Shown: positions 8,342 to 16,655 of the stretch, piece by piece
Layout of the letters: each line of letters begins with the position of its first letter
How positions within the stretch are numbered: position 1 is the stretch's first letter
Assembly: GCF_014467015.1 (NCBI RefSeq)
Contig: NZ_CP058559.1
Span: 1,426,001 to 1,490,000 of the forward strand
Direction of reading: 5' to 3'
Source: Alkalicella caledoniensis
GTDB lineage: Bacteria > Bacillota > Proteinivoracia > Proteinivoracales > Proteinivoracaceae
Length of the DNA: 64,000 nt
The notes under the pieces: generated by a model
The model's database searches: none
What the model saw: the letters and a program-made list of their open reading frames with translations, nothing else
Told to the model about the DNA's origin: nothing
Made by a program: the position numbers and the translations under genes

Positions 8342-9718
8342 TTAAGCTTGTTGTTCTAGCCACTGTCCTAGTTCATAGGCAACCTTGTAAATATCTCCTG
8401 CACCCATGGTTATAACTAGGTCATTTGGCTGTACTTCTTTCTTTAGGTAGTCTAATATATCTTCTTGAGGTCCCATATAAATTGCTTCTTTATGCCCATA
8501 AGCCTTAATTTTTTCAACGAGTATCTTAGATGTTACACCTTCAATGGGTTCTTCACCTGCTGTGTATATATCTGCAAGTATAGCCTTTTGAGCATCATCG
8601 AAGCTTTGGGCAAACTCTTCTATAAAAAACTTTGTTCTAGTGTATCTTTGGGGTTGAAAAATAGCAATAACTCTACCCATACCCACTTTTTTAGCTGCTT
8701 TTAAAGTAGCCTTTATCTCAGTAGGGTGATGAGCATAATCATCAACAACTAAAACTTCATTATTGTGGATTACTTGGAATCTCCTTTTTGCACCAACAAA
8801 ACTTTTTAATGCTTTATTCACATCCTCAATATCAACACCATTGAGAAGCCCTACAACTGTGGCTCCTAGGGCATTTAAGATATTGTGCTCACCGGGTACA
8901 GCTAGTTCTATTTGCCCTAAAAGCTTCCCTTCCTTGTAAAGATCAAATGTTGATCCCATTTCTTTTAAGACTATGTTTTTTGGGTAATACATATTGGTGT
9001 CCGCTAGACCATAGGTCACTAGATTTTTATCGAAACCTCTATTTAAGACTTCTTTTATGTTTTCATCATCATAATATACCACCGCAGAACCATCTTCTTC
9101 TAGGTTTTTCAAAAAGTCGTGGTACGTGTCCAACAACTTTTCAAAACTACCATCATAATGCTCTAAGTGGTCCGCCTCTATGTTTGTTATTAGGGCAATA
9201 TCTGGGTTATATCTTAAAAAAGAATGATCACTTTCACAGGCCTCAGCCACTACAATGTTACTTTTCCCTAATCTTGCATTTCCTTCAAAGTTGCTTAATT
9301 CTCCTCCAATTAAAGCTGTAGGATCCTTACCGCCCTGTTCTAGTATTAGTGAGGTCATGGATGTGGTTGTGGTTTTGCCATGGGCACCAGCTATTGCTAT
9401 ACCGTAGCCTTGATTCAAAAGCACTGCTAACATCTCTGAACGATGATATATCTTTAAACCCTTTGCCCTTGCTTCAGCAAGTTCTGGGTTACTATCTGGA
9501 ATAGCCGTTGAGTAGATAATTGCTTCGGTGTCTTGAATGTTTTCTTTACTGTGTCCTAGATATATCTTTGCACCTTTGTTTATAAGTCTTTCTACTATAC
9601 TACTTTTATTTAAATCAGAACCACTTACCTGATAACCTTTTTCTAACAATATCTTAGCGATGGCACTCATACCATAACCGCCTATTCCAATTAGATGAAA
9701 TTTGTTTATACCTTCCAT
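8342..9718 (-). CDS. murC: UDP-N-acetylmuramate--L-alanine ligase
   Basis: This ATP-dependent cytoplasmic ligase adds L-alanine to UDP-MurNAc, the first amino-acid step of peptidoglycan precursor synthesis. It shows the N-terminal Rossmann motif IGIGGYGMSAIAKIL, the P-loop GAHGKTTTTSM, EACESDHSFL and DDYAHHPTE, in normal Mur order. The in-frame GTG at 9730 has almost no spacing from AGAGGG. ATG 9718 has it at seven bases and gives the family's usual short N-terminus, so that start is chosen (458 residues). It is first in murC-mtnN. The bases upstream hold an AT-rich tract and then a DnaA-box cluster. Confidence 0.97.
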   Translation of the reverse strand: MEGINKFHLIGIGGYGMSAIAKILLEKGYQVSGSDLNKSSIVERLINKGAKIYLGHSKENIQDTEAIIYSTAIPDSNPELAEARAKGLKIYHRSEMLAVLLNQGYGIAIAGAHGKTTTTSMTSLILEQGGKDPTALIGGELSNFEGNARLGKSNIVVAEACESDHSFLRYNPDIALITNIEADHLEHYDGSFEKLLDTYHDFLKNLEEDGSAVVYYDDENIKEVLNRGFDKNLVTYGLADTNMYYPKNIVLKEMGSTFDLYKEGKLLGQIELAVPGEHNILNALGATVVGLLNGVDIEDVNKALKSFVGAKRRFQVIHNNEVLVVDDYAHHPTEIKATLKAAKKVGMGRVIAIFQPQRYTRTKFFIEEFAQSFDDAQKAILADIYTAGEEPIEGVTSKILVEKIKAYGHKEAIYMGPQEDILDYLKKEVQPNDLVITMGAGDIYKVAYELGQWLEQQA

Positions 9719-9769
9719 ATAATTAGTCACCCTCTTTCTCAGAATTTTACTAAGTTGTTACTACATATT

Positions 9770-9900
9770 ATGATAAATGCCTATTTTGGTTAACTTTATT
9801 AAATATATTTATTATAGGTTAAAAAGCCTAAAATATCCAATTAACTCTATTATCATTATAATGTTACATTCTTTCCAAAAAACTGTCAAATATAAAAAAA
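9770..9900. other. AT-rich tract next to the DnaA-box cluster
   Basis: This stretch is nearly all A and T, with runs such as TTATTAAATATATTTATT near 9793. It contains no convincing gene; the reading frame crossing it has no ribosome site. It lies directly beside the DnaA boxes, the arrangement expected of a DNA-unwinding element, but unwinding is not shown. It also holds the murC promoter region. Confidence 0.4.
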
Positions 9901-9923
9901 GCATTAAGGGAACAAACCTTCGG

Positions 9924-10122
9924 TTATCCACATTGTCCACAGGGTTATCCACATATCAAAGGACTAATTTTGTGGGTTTTTGTCGTTTTTATCCACATTA
10001 TCCACATTATTTGTCGAAATAAACTTTTGAGATTATCCACATTGTGAATTTCTTAATTTAAGGCACTTTTTATATACTTATCCACACTATCCACAGAAAA
10101 AACAGGTGTTCTTTGTGGATAA
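9924..10122. promoter_or_regulatory. DnaA-box cluster: seven perfect and two near-perfect boxes
   Basis: Perfect TTATCCACA 9-mers lie at 9924, 9945, 9989, 9998, 10033 and 10078 on the plus strand and at 10114-10122 on the minus strand. Near matches are TTGTCCACA at 9933 and CTATCCACA at 10087. Several abut with no spacer, suiting cooperative DnaA binding. Genes on both sides run on the minus strand and dnaA/dnaN are absent, so this is more likely a DnaA titration or regulatory cluster than the origin. I recall that a stable DnaA-binding cluster in Bacillus subtilis lies at gcp, the old name of tsaD, the gene adjoining this one. Confidence 0.85.
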
Positions 10123-10123
10123 C

Positions 10124-11134
10124 TTATCCTAGGGGCATGGAAGCATATGCATTGAGTTCTAAATCTGCCCTAACACCTGCTTTATATAAGTAATAGCCCA
10201 CTGTTGCAATCATAGCTGCATTGTCAGTGCATAAGGAGAGGCTCGGTCTAAATAAATTCAACCCTTCTTCATTGCATCTTTTTTCAATAGATTTTCTTAA
10301 GCCACTATTTGCTGATACACCACCTGCTATGATTACATTATCTACACCTTTAAATTTAGCACACTCAATTGTCTTATCAACAAGAACATCTACCACTGCT
10401 TGTTGAAAGGATGCGCAGACATCATCAACATTTATTGCTTCTTGGCGTTGTTCACTATTGTGTAGAAAGTTTAGAACAGCAGATTTTAATCCGCTGAAAC
10501 TGAAATCAAAACTCCCCTTCTCCAAAAATACCCTTGGAAATCCTATGGCTGATGCATCACCTTTTTGAGCTCTTTTATCCACAACAGGTCCTCCTGGGTA
10601 ACCAAGACCCATTGCCCTTGCTATTTTATCAAAGGCTTCTCCAGCAGCATCATCCCTAGTTTGACCCATTATTTCAAAGCTTAGGTGCTTATCCATGTAA
10701 ATTAAATCAGTATGTCCACCTGACACAATAAGGGCCACTAAAGGGAACTCCACTGGGTTATCTAAAAAGCATGCATAGATATGACCAGCCAAATGATTTA
10801 CAGGTACCAGTGGTTTGTTTAAGCCATAAGCCAATGACTTTGCCACTGATACACCAACTAATAGTGCTCCCACTAAACCAGGCCCGTTGGTAACAGCTAT
10901 GCATTCTATCTCGTCTAAAGTACAGTTTGCTTCTTCTAGGGCTTCTTCCACGAGGGGTAAAATACCCTCAAGGTGATGTCTTGACGCCACCTCTGGTACA
11001 ACACCTCCGAAAACTTTATGTATTTCTATTTGTGATAAAACCTTATTTGCAAGAACCCTTTTTCCGTTTTCTACTATGGCAATTGCTGTCTCATCACAAG
11101 ACGTCTCTACAGCTAATACTTTACATGTATCCAA
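10124..11134 (-). CDS. tsaD: tRNA N6-adenosine threonylcarbamoyltransferase TsaD
   Basis: It transfers the threonylcarbamoyl group onto A37 of ANN-decoding tRNAs, together with TsaB and TsaE. The 336-residue ASKHA-fold protein shows VLAVETSCDETAIAI (7-21), EVASRHHLEGILP, the metal-binding NHLAGHIYA and SGGHTDL, and a late FSGLKSAVLNF. The start is TTG with GGAGG eight bases upstream. It is the last gene of tsaE-tsaB-rimI-tsaD, and its stop lies two bases from the last DnaA box. Confidence 0.97.
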   Translation of the reverse strand: MDTCKVLAVETSCDETAIAIVENGKRVLANKVLSQIEIHKVFGGVVPEVASRHHLEGILPLVEEALEEANCTLDEIECIAVTNGPGLVGALLVGVSVAKSLAYGLNKPLVPVNHLAGHIYACFLDNPVEFPLVALIVSGGHTDLIYMDKHLSFEIMGQTRDDAAGEAFDKIARAMGLGYPGGPVVDKRAQKGDASAIGFPRVFLEKGSFDFSFSGLKSAVLNFLHNSEQRQEAINVDDVCASFQQAVVDVLVDKTIECAKFKGVDNVIIAGGVSANSGLRKSIEKRCNEEGLNLFRPSLSLCTDNAAMIATVGYYLYKAGVRADLELNAYASMPLG

Positions 11135-11150
11135 TCATATAACCTCCAAA

Positions 11151-11612
11151 CTAACTAAGATTTAACCACATTATTATTGCATCTTCATTATTATCAGAAT
11201 AATACCCTTTCCTGATACCTTCTTCGTAAAAACCTAACTTTTTGTATAAATCCTTTGCTGGATCATTGGATTTCCTCACTTCCAAAGTTATCCTCAAAAT
11301 ACCTCTAAGTTTCACAGTGTCCTGTAGTATCTTGAGTAAACCACATGCAATTCCCAGTCTCTTATATTCAGGGTGGACAGCTACATTTGTTATATGGCAC
11401 TCATCGAGTATAAGCCAACTTCCCACATATGCTACTACCTTATCCTCTTTTTGCGGATCTAACACCACTAAATAAAATGCAAAGTTATTATCAGTAACTT
11501 CCTTTTCAAAGGATTCCTTTGACCAAGGTGTTGTGAAACATAGTTTTTCAACTTCCCAAACTCCCTCAATATGTTGTAAACCCATGGGGACTACAACAAA
11601 ATTCTCCTCCAT
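11151..11612 (-). CDS. rimI: Ribosomal-protein-alanine N-acetyltransferase-like GNAT
   Basis: This 153-residue GNAT protein has the acetyl-CoA loop in VHPEYKRLGIACGLL and the family ending GFYEEGIRKGYY with DAIIMW. RimI acetylates the N-terminal alanine of ribosomal protein S18 in model species; the substrate here is inferred from family and from its standard place between tsaB and tsaD. Its ATG overlaps the tsaB stop by one base (TAATG), showing translational coupling. Confidence 0.93.
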   Translation of the reverse strand: MEENFVVVPMGLQHIEGVWEVEKLCFTTPWSKESFEKEVTDNNFAFYLVVLDPQKEDKVVAYVGSWLILDECHITNVAVHPEYKRLGIACGLLKILQDTVKLRGILRITLEVRKSNDPAKDLYKKLGFYEEGIRKGYYSDNNEDAIIMWLNLS

Positions 11613-12313
11613 TAACTACACCCCTTTAGTATATTCCTCTCCGCTTCGGAAAGCCTAAGGTACTCAGGCTTTAAAGTAAAGGGATCATCTCCCCCTTTTA
11701 GCTTGTACTGTTCTAATGCAATTTGCCCAATTGATACTGCACTGGGAATACAATTGTATTGAGATATGAATTTAGCCCTATCACCTAAAGCCATTGTTAT
11801 TTGTTCAGAAAATACGGGTACCCCGTCCCCAGTAAAAATAAACTCTCCCTCTAGTTCATTCAGTTTCCCAATGAGTTCATCTAGTTTAATTATACTGTCT
11901 TCTAGTAATCTAGCATATGAGCTGATGTTATACTTAAAGATAGCTGTATAAACTTGATTTCTGCGGGCATTTAAGATTGGTACAACTGTTGCTTCGTGGT
12001 TGTTAGTACTTAGGGCTAGGCCTTCTAGGGTAGAAATACCTACCACTGGGATCTTTCTGCCATAGGCTAACCCTTTAGCTGTTGAGATACCAATGCGTAA
12101 ACCCGTAAAAGAGCCTGGCCCCACTGCCACACCAATTAACTCCACATCATCAAGTTTCTTTTCCACACTTTTAAGTAGCATGTCCACTGCAGGCATAAGC
12201 TTTTGGGAGTGTGTATGTTCAGAATTTATTCTTATTTCTCCTAGTGTTTTATTATCATCAACCAATGCCACACTACATGTTTTGGTGGATGTCTCCATAC
12301 TTAAACAAAGCAT
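11612..12313 (-). CDS. tsaB: tRNA threonylcarbamoyladenosine biosynthesis protein TsaB
   Basis: TsaB is the catalytically inactive ASKHA partner that dimerises with TsaD in the t6A complex. The 233-residue sequence shows LCLSMETSTKTCSVALVDD at the N-terminus and GVAVGPGSFTGLRIG (about 62-76), both diagnostic. It is joined to tsaE and rimI by one-base TAATG overlaps on each side, so the three proteins are made in coupled amounts. Confidence 0.96.
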   Translation of the reverse strand: MLCLSMETSTKTCSVALVDDNKTLGEIRINSEHTHSQKLMPAVDMLLKSVEKKLDDVELIGVAVGPGSFTGLRIGISTAKGLAYGRKIPVVGISTLEGLALSTNNHEATVVPILNARRNQVYTAIFKYNISSYARLLEDSIIKLDELIGKLNELEGEFIFTGDGVPVFSEQITMALGDRAKFISQYNCIPSAVSIGQIALEQYKLKGGDDPFTLKPEYLRLSEAERNILKGCS

Positions 12314-12774
12314 TATTCCAACTCCTTCGTCAACTCTTTTCCTCGGGCTGTATCTACTATTTTTAATTCCCGTTGGTTTTCACCAGTTTTATCTATGGTT
12401 ATTTTTATATATGGTATGTGCTCTTGTTGTAAAAGTTCTTGGGCTAAAGCACCCCACTCCATAACAAGCACACCTTGCTCTAAGTAGTCATCAAAACCAA
12501 GATCGTATATTTCTTCTGGGTTTTGTAATCTATAAAGGTCAAAGTGATATAGGGGAATTCGTCCATTATACTCTATAACGTAAGTAAAGGTTGGACTTTT
12601 GACATAAGAGTCTATACCTAATCCCTTTGCTATGCCTTGGGTAAAAGTAGTTTTTCCTGCTCCAAGATCTCCATCTAATAGCAGGATATCACCCTTTTTT
12701 AATAACTCACCTATTTTTTTACCAAAATCTTGGGTCTCTTTCATATGGTTAAATCTAAAATTCATTTTAAACAT
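12313..12774 (-). CDS. tsaE: tRNA threonylcarbamoyladenosine biosynthesis ATPase TsaE
   Basis: This small P-loop ATPase of 153 residues is needed for the t6A cycle. Walker A GDLGAGKTTFTQGIAKGLG and the following VKSPTFTYVIEY segment are clear, with HFDLYRLQNPEEI behind. The start is either ATG 12774, whose AGAGG is too close, or the fourth codon ATG at 12765, which has better spacing. It is first in the operon with tsaB, rimI and tsaD; an AT-rich promoter region lies upstream. Confidence 0.96.
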   Translation of the reverse strand: MFKMNFRFNHMKETQDFGKKIGELLKKGDILLLDGDLGAGKTTFTQGIAKGLGIDSYVKSPTFTYVIEYNGRIPLYHFDLYRLQNPEEIYDLGFDDYLEQGVLVMEWGALAQELLQQEHIPYIKITIDKTGENQRELKIVDTARGKELTKELE

Positions 12775-13044
12775 CCTCTTTTCCTTCTTTTAACTAATTA
12801 GATTATATATTTTACAGTGATTTTTTTCAAATTTTGCCTCTAAAATCTTTAACTCCAAAACTTAGCCATAAATTTACACAGAATCCCCGTAGGCTCTTTT
12901 GAACATAAGGGTTTTAATTGTCAATTGAAATTACACATTGCAAACTGGAAATTTCTCTCCTTCCCCCTTAAACCCTACCCTAATCCTGTCATCACTTAAG
13001 CTAACCTGGCATATTATATATAAAAGTGTTAGGAGGGAAGTGCC

Positions 13045-13443
13045 ATGTTTAGATTATTTAATAATGCTAGAACGTGGTTCCAGAAGGTCTTTAAGTACCC
13101 TAAAGTAGAATATATTCCAATATCTTTTAGGAAAATAACCCAGATACCTATAAATACTTCTGTAACTCGTGTTAATGTTTACCCTTCCCTAGATGCAGTT
13201 CCAAATATCCATAATCAACTAAAGGATCAACATTCTCGTGGCCTATTTATGACTATAAATAATTATAGTGTTGCAGACATGAGATTCCGTGGTGGGGTTT
13301 GCACCGTTGTTGTAAAGCCAAACCAGCAGATTATGGAAGTTGTATGGCTAAATAGTCAATACTTCCCAGCCGGAACTACTGTGCATTTTACTGCAATGAC
13401 CAAAGAAGGAGTAAGGCTCACGTGGACAAATTATAGGGTTTAA
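13045..13443 (+). CDS. Hypothetical protein, 132 residues
   Basis: No family is recognised. The product is basic and soluble in appearance, with no signal peptide or membrane segment and a probably mostly beta C-terminal half (GGVCTVVVKPNQQIMEVVWL, AGTTVHFTAMTKEGVRLTW). The gene is supported by a strong AGGAGG nine bases before ATG and a hairpin terminator after its stop. It is the only plus-strand gene between the t6A operon and the unknown membrane cluster. Confidence 0.7.
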   Translation: MFRLFNNARTWFQKVFKYPKVEYIPISFRKITQIPINTSVTRVNVYPSLDAVPNIHNQLKDQHSRGLFMTINNYSVADMRFRGGVCTVVVKPNQQIMEVVWLNSQYFPAGTTVHFTAMTKEGVRLTWTNYRV

Positions 13444-13492
13444 GGATAATTTCGGCAACATGTTTGCTTAGGCAAAAAGATAAACACACAAT

Positions 13493-13519
13493 AATCCCCG
13501 ACATATGAAATCGGGGATT
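13493..13519 (+). terminator. Rho-independent terminator after the 132-residue hypothetical gene
   Basis: AATCCCCGA pairs with TCGGGGATT around a nine-base loop, and a T-rich tract follows. It lies about 50 bases downstream of the stop codon. Confidence 0.75.
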
Positions 13520-13544
13520 TTCCTTTATGTTGTCGACCCCAGTA

Positions 13545-13668
13545 ATAGACTGTTCAAAAGTCTGTAGATTTGAGGCGCAAAAAAGCCCGGCACCGCAGCG
13601 TATAAACATACGTGAGGATGCCGGGCTTTTGTAGCAACAAAAAAGATGCTGGCTTTTCAACAGTCTAT
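13545..13668. repeat. Dispersed ~120-bp hairpin element, copy 1
   Basis: The ends form an imperfect inverted repeat beginning ATAGACTGTT. Inside is a strong stem AAAAGCCCGGCA/TGCCGGGCTTTT (13581-13592, 13619-13630), capped by a second stem CGTAT/ATACG at 13599-13612. A related copy lies at 29470-29589. Copy 1 ends exactly where the TAG stop of the KOW-domain gene begins, so it can serve as that gene's terminator. No coding capacity is seen; it is MITE-like or an RNA element. Confidence 0.85.
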
Positions 13669-14784
13669 CTATCCTTCGATTATTTCTACGTTCGCTCTGG
13701 GCACCGTAACTTTGCCTCCCTGGTCCAGTTGCAACTCTAACACCCTTACTTTCGCCTCTGTGTCAATCTTTGTTAGTTGTATGGGAAGACCTGTAACAGT
13801 ACCAAGCTTTCCGAAGAATGGAGTTCTGATAACTCTAACCCTTGTTCCAATACTTAGGCCTAATACTTCCTCATCTTCTTCCCTTTCTTCGTACTCTCTA
13901 GGAACAATAACTTCTGGTCTTAGTACACCTGCCCTGATTTGGGTAGCTCCATTTACTGAAGCCATCTTTCCTTCTAAATTTTTTAGAAGGTTAAAGGTCT
14001 TTTCAGCCATGGGTATCTTTCCAAAACCTTCTGTCATAACAACAGTGAGGCTTATATCTTCGTGCCCAGTTATTGCTACACCAATCTCATACCCTAAATA
14101 ATCGTTAAGTTCGTTATCTAAAACTCCCCCTGTGATTATACCTATAACTCCTATTTTTTCAGCCTTTTTCATGGCTCTAGAGCTCACAAGGGCACCGCCA
14201 ACTAAGATTCTGTCTTTATCTTCTTCCGTAATCATAGTATCAGTTAGGACATCTGTTGGTTTTTTAACTGCCATCTTTAGTTGACCAAAGCTTTCGGGAC
14301 CTACACCAAATATTCCCTGTACAAGGGCAGCTGGTGTTTCAATAACTACACCTTCTTCATCTATGGTTTCTATTACTTTCCCTTGTACATACCCCGTCAC
14401 TGCCACAGGGATCGCAGGTTCTCGTATGGTAACCTGTCCTGTAATATCAGAAACGTGTTCTAAAATACCTGACACATGGGATTTACACTCACCCTTAAAT
14501 AAACCAAAGAAACTGCTGAATTTAGCTAAAATATCCTTTTCTTTTATTTCATCACCTATTTTCTTTACCATTGCTTCTGGTAAATCCTCTGGCTCTAAGT
14601 TTAACTGATTAGCTACATTAACTACATGGGGTCGCCCTGGTATATTAGTTTTTGCTACAACAGTGTGGGGAGTTACATACTCGCCTGCTTTCACTAGTAC
14701 GTCACCTTTAAGTGGAAGCCTTCTGGTTTTACGAACCTTTGTCATTTCAGTAACCATTAAGCCTGGTGAATAAGCATCACTCAT
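13669..14784 (-). CDS. KOW-motif protein of the unknown membrane-protein cluster
   Basis: This 371-residue protein is predicted soluble. The N-terminal 180 residues are rich in short beta strands resembling barrel-sandwich domains (LPLKGDVLVKAGEYV, KKIGDEIKEKDILAKF). A central Rossmann-like part contains ILVGGALVSSRAMKKAEK and GVIGIITGGVLDNEL. The C-terminus has a KOW-type loop, GTRVRVIRTPFFGKLGTVTG (about 302-321). Its ATG overlaps the stop of the MutL-like ATPase gene by one base, so the two are coupled. No function is known to me. It is the last gene of a seven-gene run and ends against the hairpin element. Confidence 0.85.
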   Translation of the reverse strand: MSDAYSPGLMVTEMTKVRKTRRLPLKGDVLVKAGEYVTPHTVVAKTNIPGRPHVVNVANQLNLEPEDLPEAMVKKIGDEIKEKDILAKFSSFFGLFKGECKSHVSGILEHVSDITGQVTIREPAIPVAVTGYVQGKVIETIDEEGVVIETPAALVQGIFGVGPESFGQLKMAVKKPTDVLTDTMITEEDKDRILVGGALVSSRAMKKAEKIGVIGIITGGVLDNELNDYLGYEIGVAITGHEDISLTVVMTEGFGKIPMAEKTFNLLKNLEGKMASVNGATQIRAGVLRPEVIVPREYEEREEDEEVLGLSIGTRVRVIRTPFFGKLGTVTGLPIQLTKIDTEAKVRVLELQLDQGGKVTVPRANVEIIEG

Positions 14785-16610
14785 TATTTACCCCTCCCCT
14801 CTTCTAGTCCTACACTTACTATTGGATACATGTTGGTTTGGCTAAACCATGTTAATAATTGCTTAGCTCTTTCTTTAGGATCCGTTGAAATGCTTAAAGG
14901 TCTTCCTCTACAATCTAAGAAAATACCACAAACACCACCACTTACTTCTTTTTTGGTATGCTTTCCTTTACCATTACCTATATCTAAACCTGAAGCAGGG
15001 ATTATATCCATTTCCATACTATCCTCACATGGTATGACCCGTATCTCACCACCATAAATAGTCTCTTCATGTTCTTTACCATCTTTTAAATATTTGACCT
15101 TTAAGGCAGCAGCACCTTTTTTGATATTCCCTGTAGGTGTTATACATGTTCCTAAATGAATAAGACAATCTTTTTCAAATACTTCTGTGGCCGCCTTTGG
15201 GTGTACTGATGAAAGGACACCTAGCTGAGGCATCATAAATATGCTATCCACTGCTAATCTTGTGATGCCTTCTGGTTGGAATGCATCTATCATCATTATA
15301 CCACTTTGCAGTCTTCTAGGAGCATGGGACAAGGCCCCCCCACTGCCGATGATCATATCTAAATCCATCATATCAATTATGGTGTCCTCACCTGAGCTTT
15401 GGTCGAATGCATCGGAAATATTCCTCTGGCGCTGCACTCCCCTAAGTCCTACGGCTAATGTTTTATGATGTGCAAAAGCCAGTGACAATGCCTCCCTAGC
15501 AATGGCTTGCTCTACTATTAGGTCTTCTAGTGTATGTGGGATTGTAGTTGGTCTAATCATTTTATTGCGTATTCTATTTTTAATTTCGTTTGGATCCATA
15601 TCAAAGGGGATCCATCTCATTATATTATCAATACCTGTTTCAACAAGTACATTACAAACGCTATAACTCATTCCTAAATTGGCACTAACTGTCCTATTAA
15701 ATGTGTTTTCAAACATAGAAAATACATCTGTGGTAGCCCCGCCGATATCTACACCTATAACATTGATATCATTTTCTTCTGCCACTGTTTGTATTATTTT
15801 ACCCACTGCTCCAGGTGTAGGCATTATAGGTGCATCTGTCCATGATTTTAGAGTCTTGTATCCAGGAGCCTGTGCCATAACATGTTCCATAAACAAGTTA
15901 TGTATTTCTTCCCTGGCAGGTCCTAGTACTTCCTTCTCTAAAACAGGCCTAATGTTATCAACATACCTAAGATCAACCTTTCCTTCTAACAGGCCACCAA
16001 CTTCTTTTCTTGCCTCTTTGTTACCGCAGTATATAATTGGCAGGTTATAGCCACTTCCCAATCTAGGCTTTGGATCAGCAGCTGATAAAATCTCAGCTAT
16101 CTCAACAACATGGGATTTTGTACCACCATCTATACCACCAGCAACAAGAACCATATCGGGTCTTAGTTGGCGAATTCTTTCTATCTTTTGATAAAGCAAC
16201 CTTCCATCATCAACAGCAATTGTATCCATAACTATAGCTCCAGCACCCAGTGCTGCCCTTTGGGCACTTTCAGCACTCATCTTCTTAACAACACCGGCTA
16301 CCATCATTTGTAATCCACCACCGGCACTACTTGTAGCTAAAAATAAGTCTACACCTTTATCCCCTTGAGCAGGTGTAATTATTCCTACTTCATCCATTAT
16401 GGTCTTGCCAGCTAATTCCTCCACTTCCCTTACAGCGTTTCGTACCCCTTTAGTAACATCCTCAAAGGGCTTTTCCACAGTAGTTGGGGCCTCTCCCCTT
16501 ACTTTGAGCCTATAATTTCGTCCATCAAGCTCAATTAGTATTGCTTTTGTGGTGGTACTCCCACAGTCTACTGCTAGTATTGACTTTATTTCTTCTGGAG
16601 TTTTCACCAT
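14784..16610 (-). CDS. GlmL/MutL-like ASKHA ATPase
   Basis: The 608 residues match the MutL (GlmL) family known from genes next to glutamate mutase, thought to reactivate B12 enzymes. Visible are the phosphate-1 loop ILAVDCGSTTTKAILIELDG (about 11-30), LVAGGIDGGTKSHVVE, the phosphate-2 loop IGVDIGGATTDVFSMF (about 285-300) and DMIIGSGGALSHAPR. These are the hallmarks of the actin/Hsp70-fold ATPases. No mutase subunit gene is nearby. Instead five small, mostly membrane-protein genes precede it and a coupled KOW protein follows, so the role here is probably different. A GC-rich hairpin lies just upstream. Confidence 0.88.
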   Translation of the reverse strand: MVKTPEEIKSILAVDCGSTTTKAILIELDGRNYRLKVRGEAPTTVEKPFEDVTKGVRNAVREVEELAGKTIMDEVGIITPAQGDKGVDLFLATSSAGGGLQMMVAGVVKKMSAESAQRAALGAGAIVMDTIAVDDGRLLYQKIERIRQLRPDMVLVAGGIDGGTKSHVVEIAEILSAADPKPRLGSGYNLPIIYCGNKEARKEVGGLLEGKVDLRYVDNIRPVLEKEVLGPAREEIHNLFMEHVMAQAPGYKTLKSWTDAPIMPTPGAVGKIIQTVAEENDINVIGVDIGGATTDVFSMFENTFNRTVSANLGMSYSVCNVLVETGIDNIMRWIPFDMDPNEIKNRIRNKMIRPTTIPHTLEDLIVEQAIAREALSLAFAHHKTLAVGLRGVQRQRNISDAFDQSSGEDTIIDMMDLDMIIGSGGALSHAPRRLQSGIMMIDAFQPEGITRLAVDSIFMMPQLGVLSSVHPKAATEVFEKDCLIHLGTCITPTGNIKKGAAALKVKYLKDGKEHEETIYGGEIRVIPCEDSMEMDIIPASGLDIGNGKGKHTKKEVSGGVCGIFLDCRGRPLSISTDPKERAKQLLTWFSQTNMYPIVSVGLEEGRGK

Positions 16611-16630
16611 AACACCTCCTGATTTTAAAG

Positions 16631-16648
16631 GGCCCGCGTTAGCGGGCC
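16631..16648. other. Intercistronic GC-rich hairpin
   Basis: GGCCCGC pairs perfectly with GCGGGCC around GTTA, in the 45-base gap between the 210-residue membrane-protein gene and the MutL-like gene. No T run follows on the minus strand, so it is more likely an RNA-stability or processing element, or a leaky terminator, than a full stop. Confidence 0.6.
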
Positions 16649-16655
16649 ATAAGTT

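Noticed and set aside
9777-10022. 81-codon frame across the AT-rich tract and DnaA boxes
   Set aside because: Composition is that of intergenic AT-rich DNA, its end is formed by the repeated boxes, and it has no ribosome site.
9770-10122. Chromosomal replication origin (oriC)
   Set aside because: DnaA boxes next to an AT-rich tract look like an origin, but genes on both sides run in the same direction for many kilobases and no dnaA, dnaN, rpmH or gyrase genes are present. A titration or regulatory cluster fits better; GC skew would decide.
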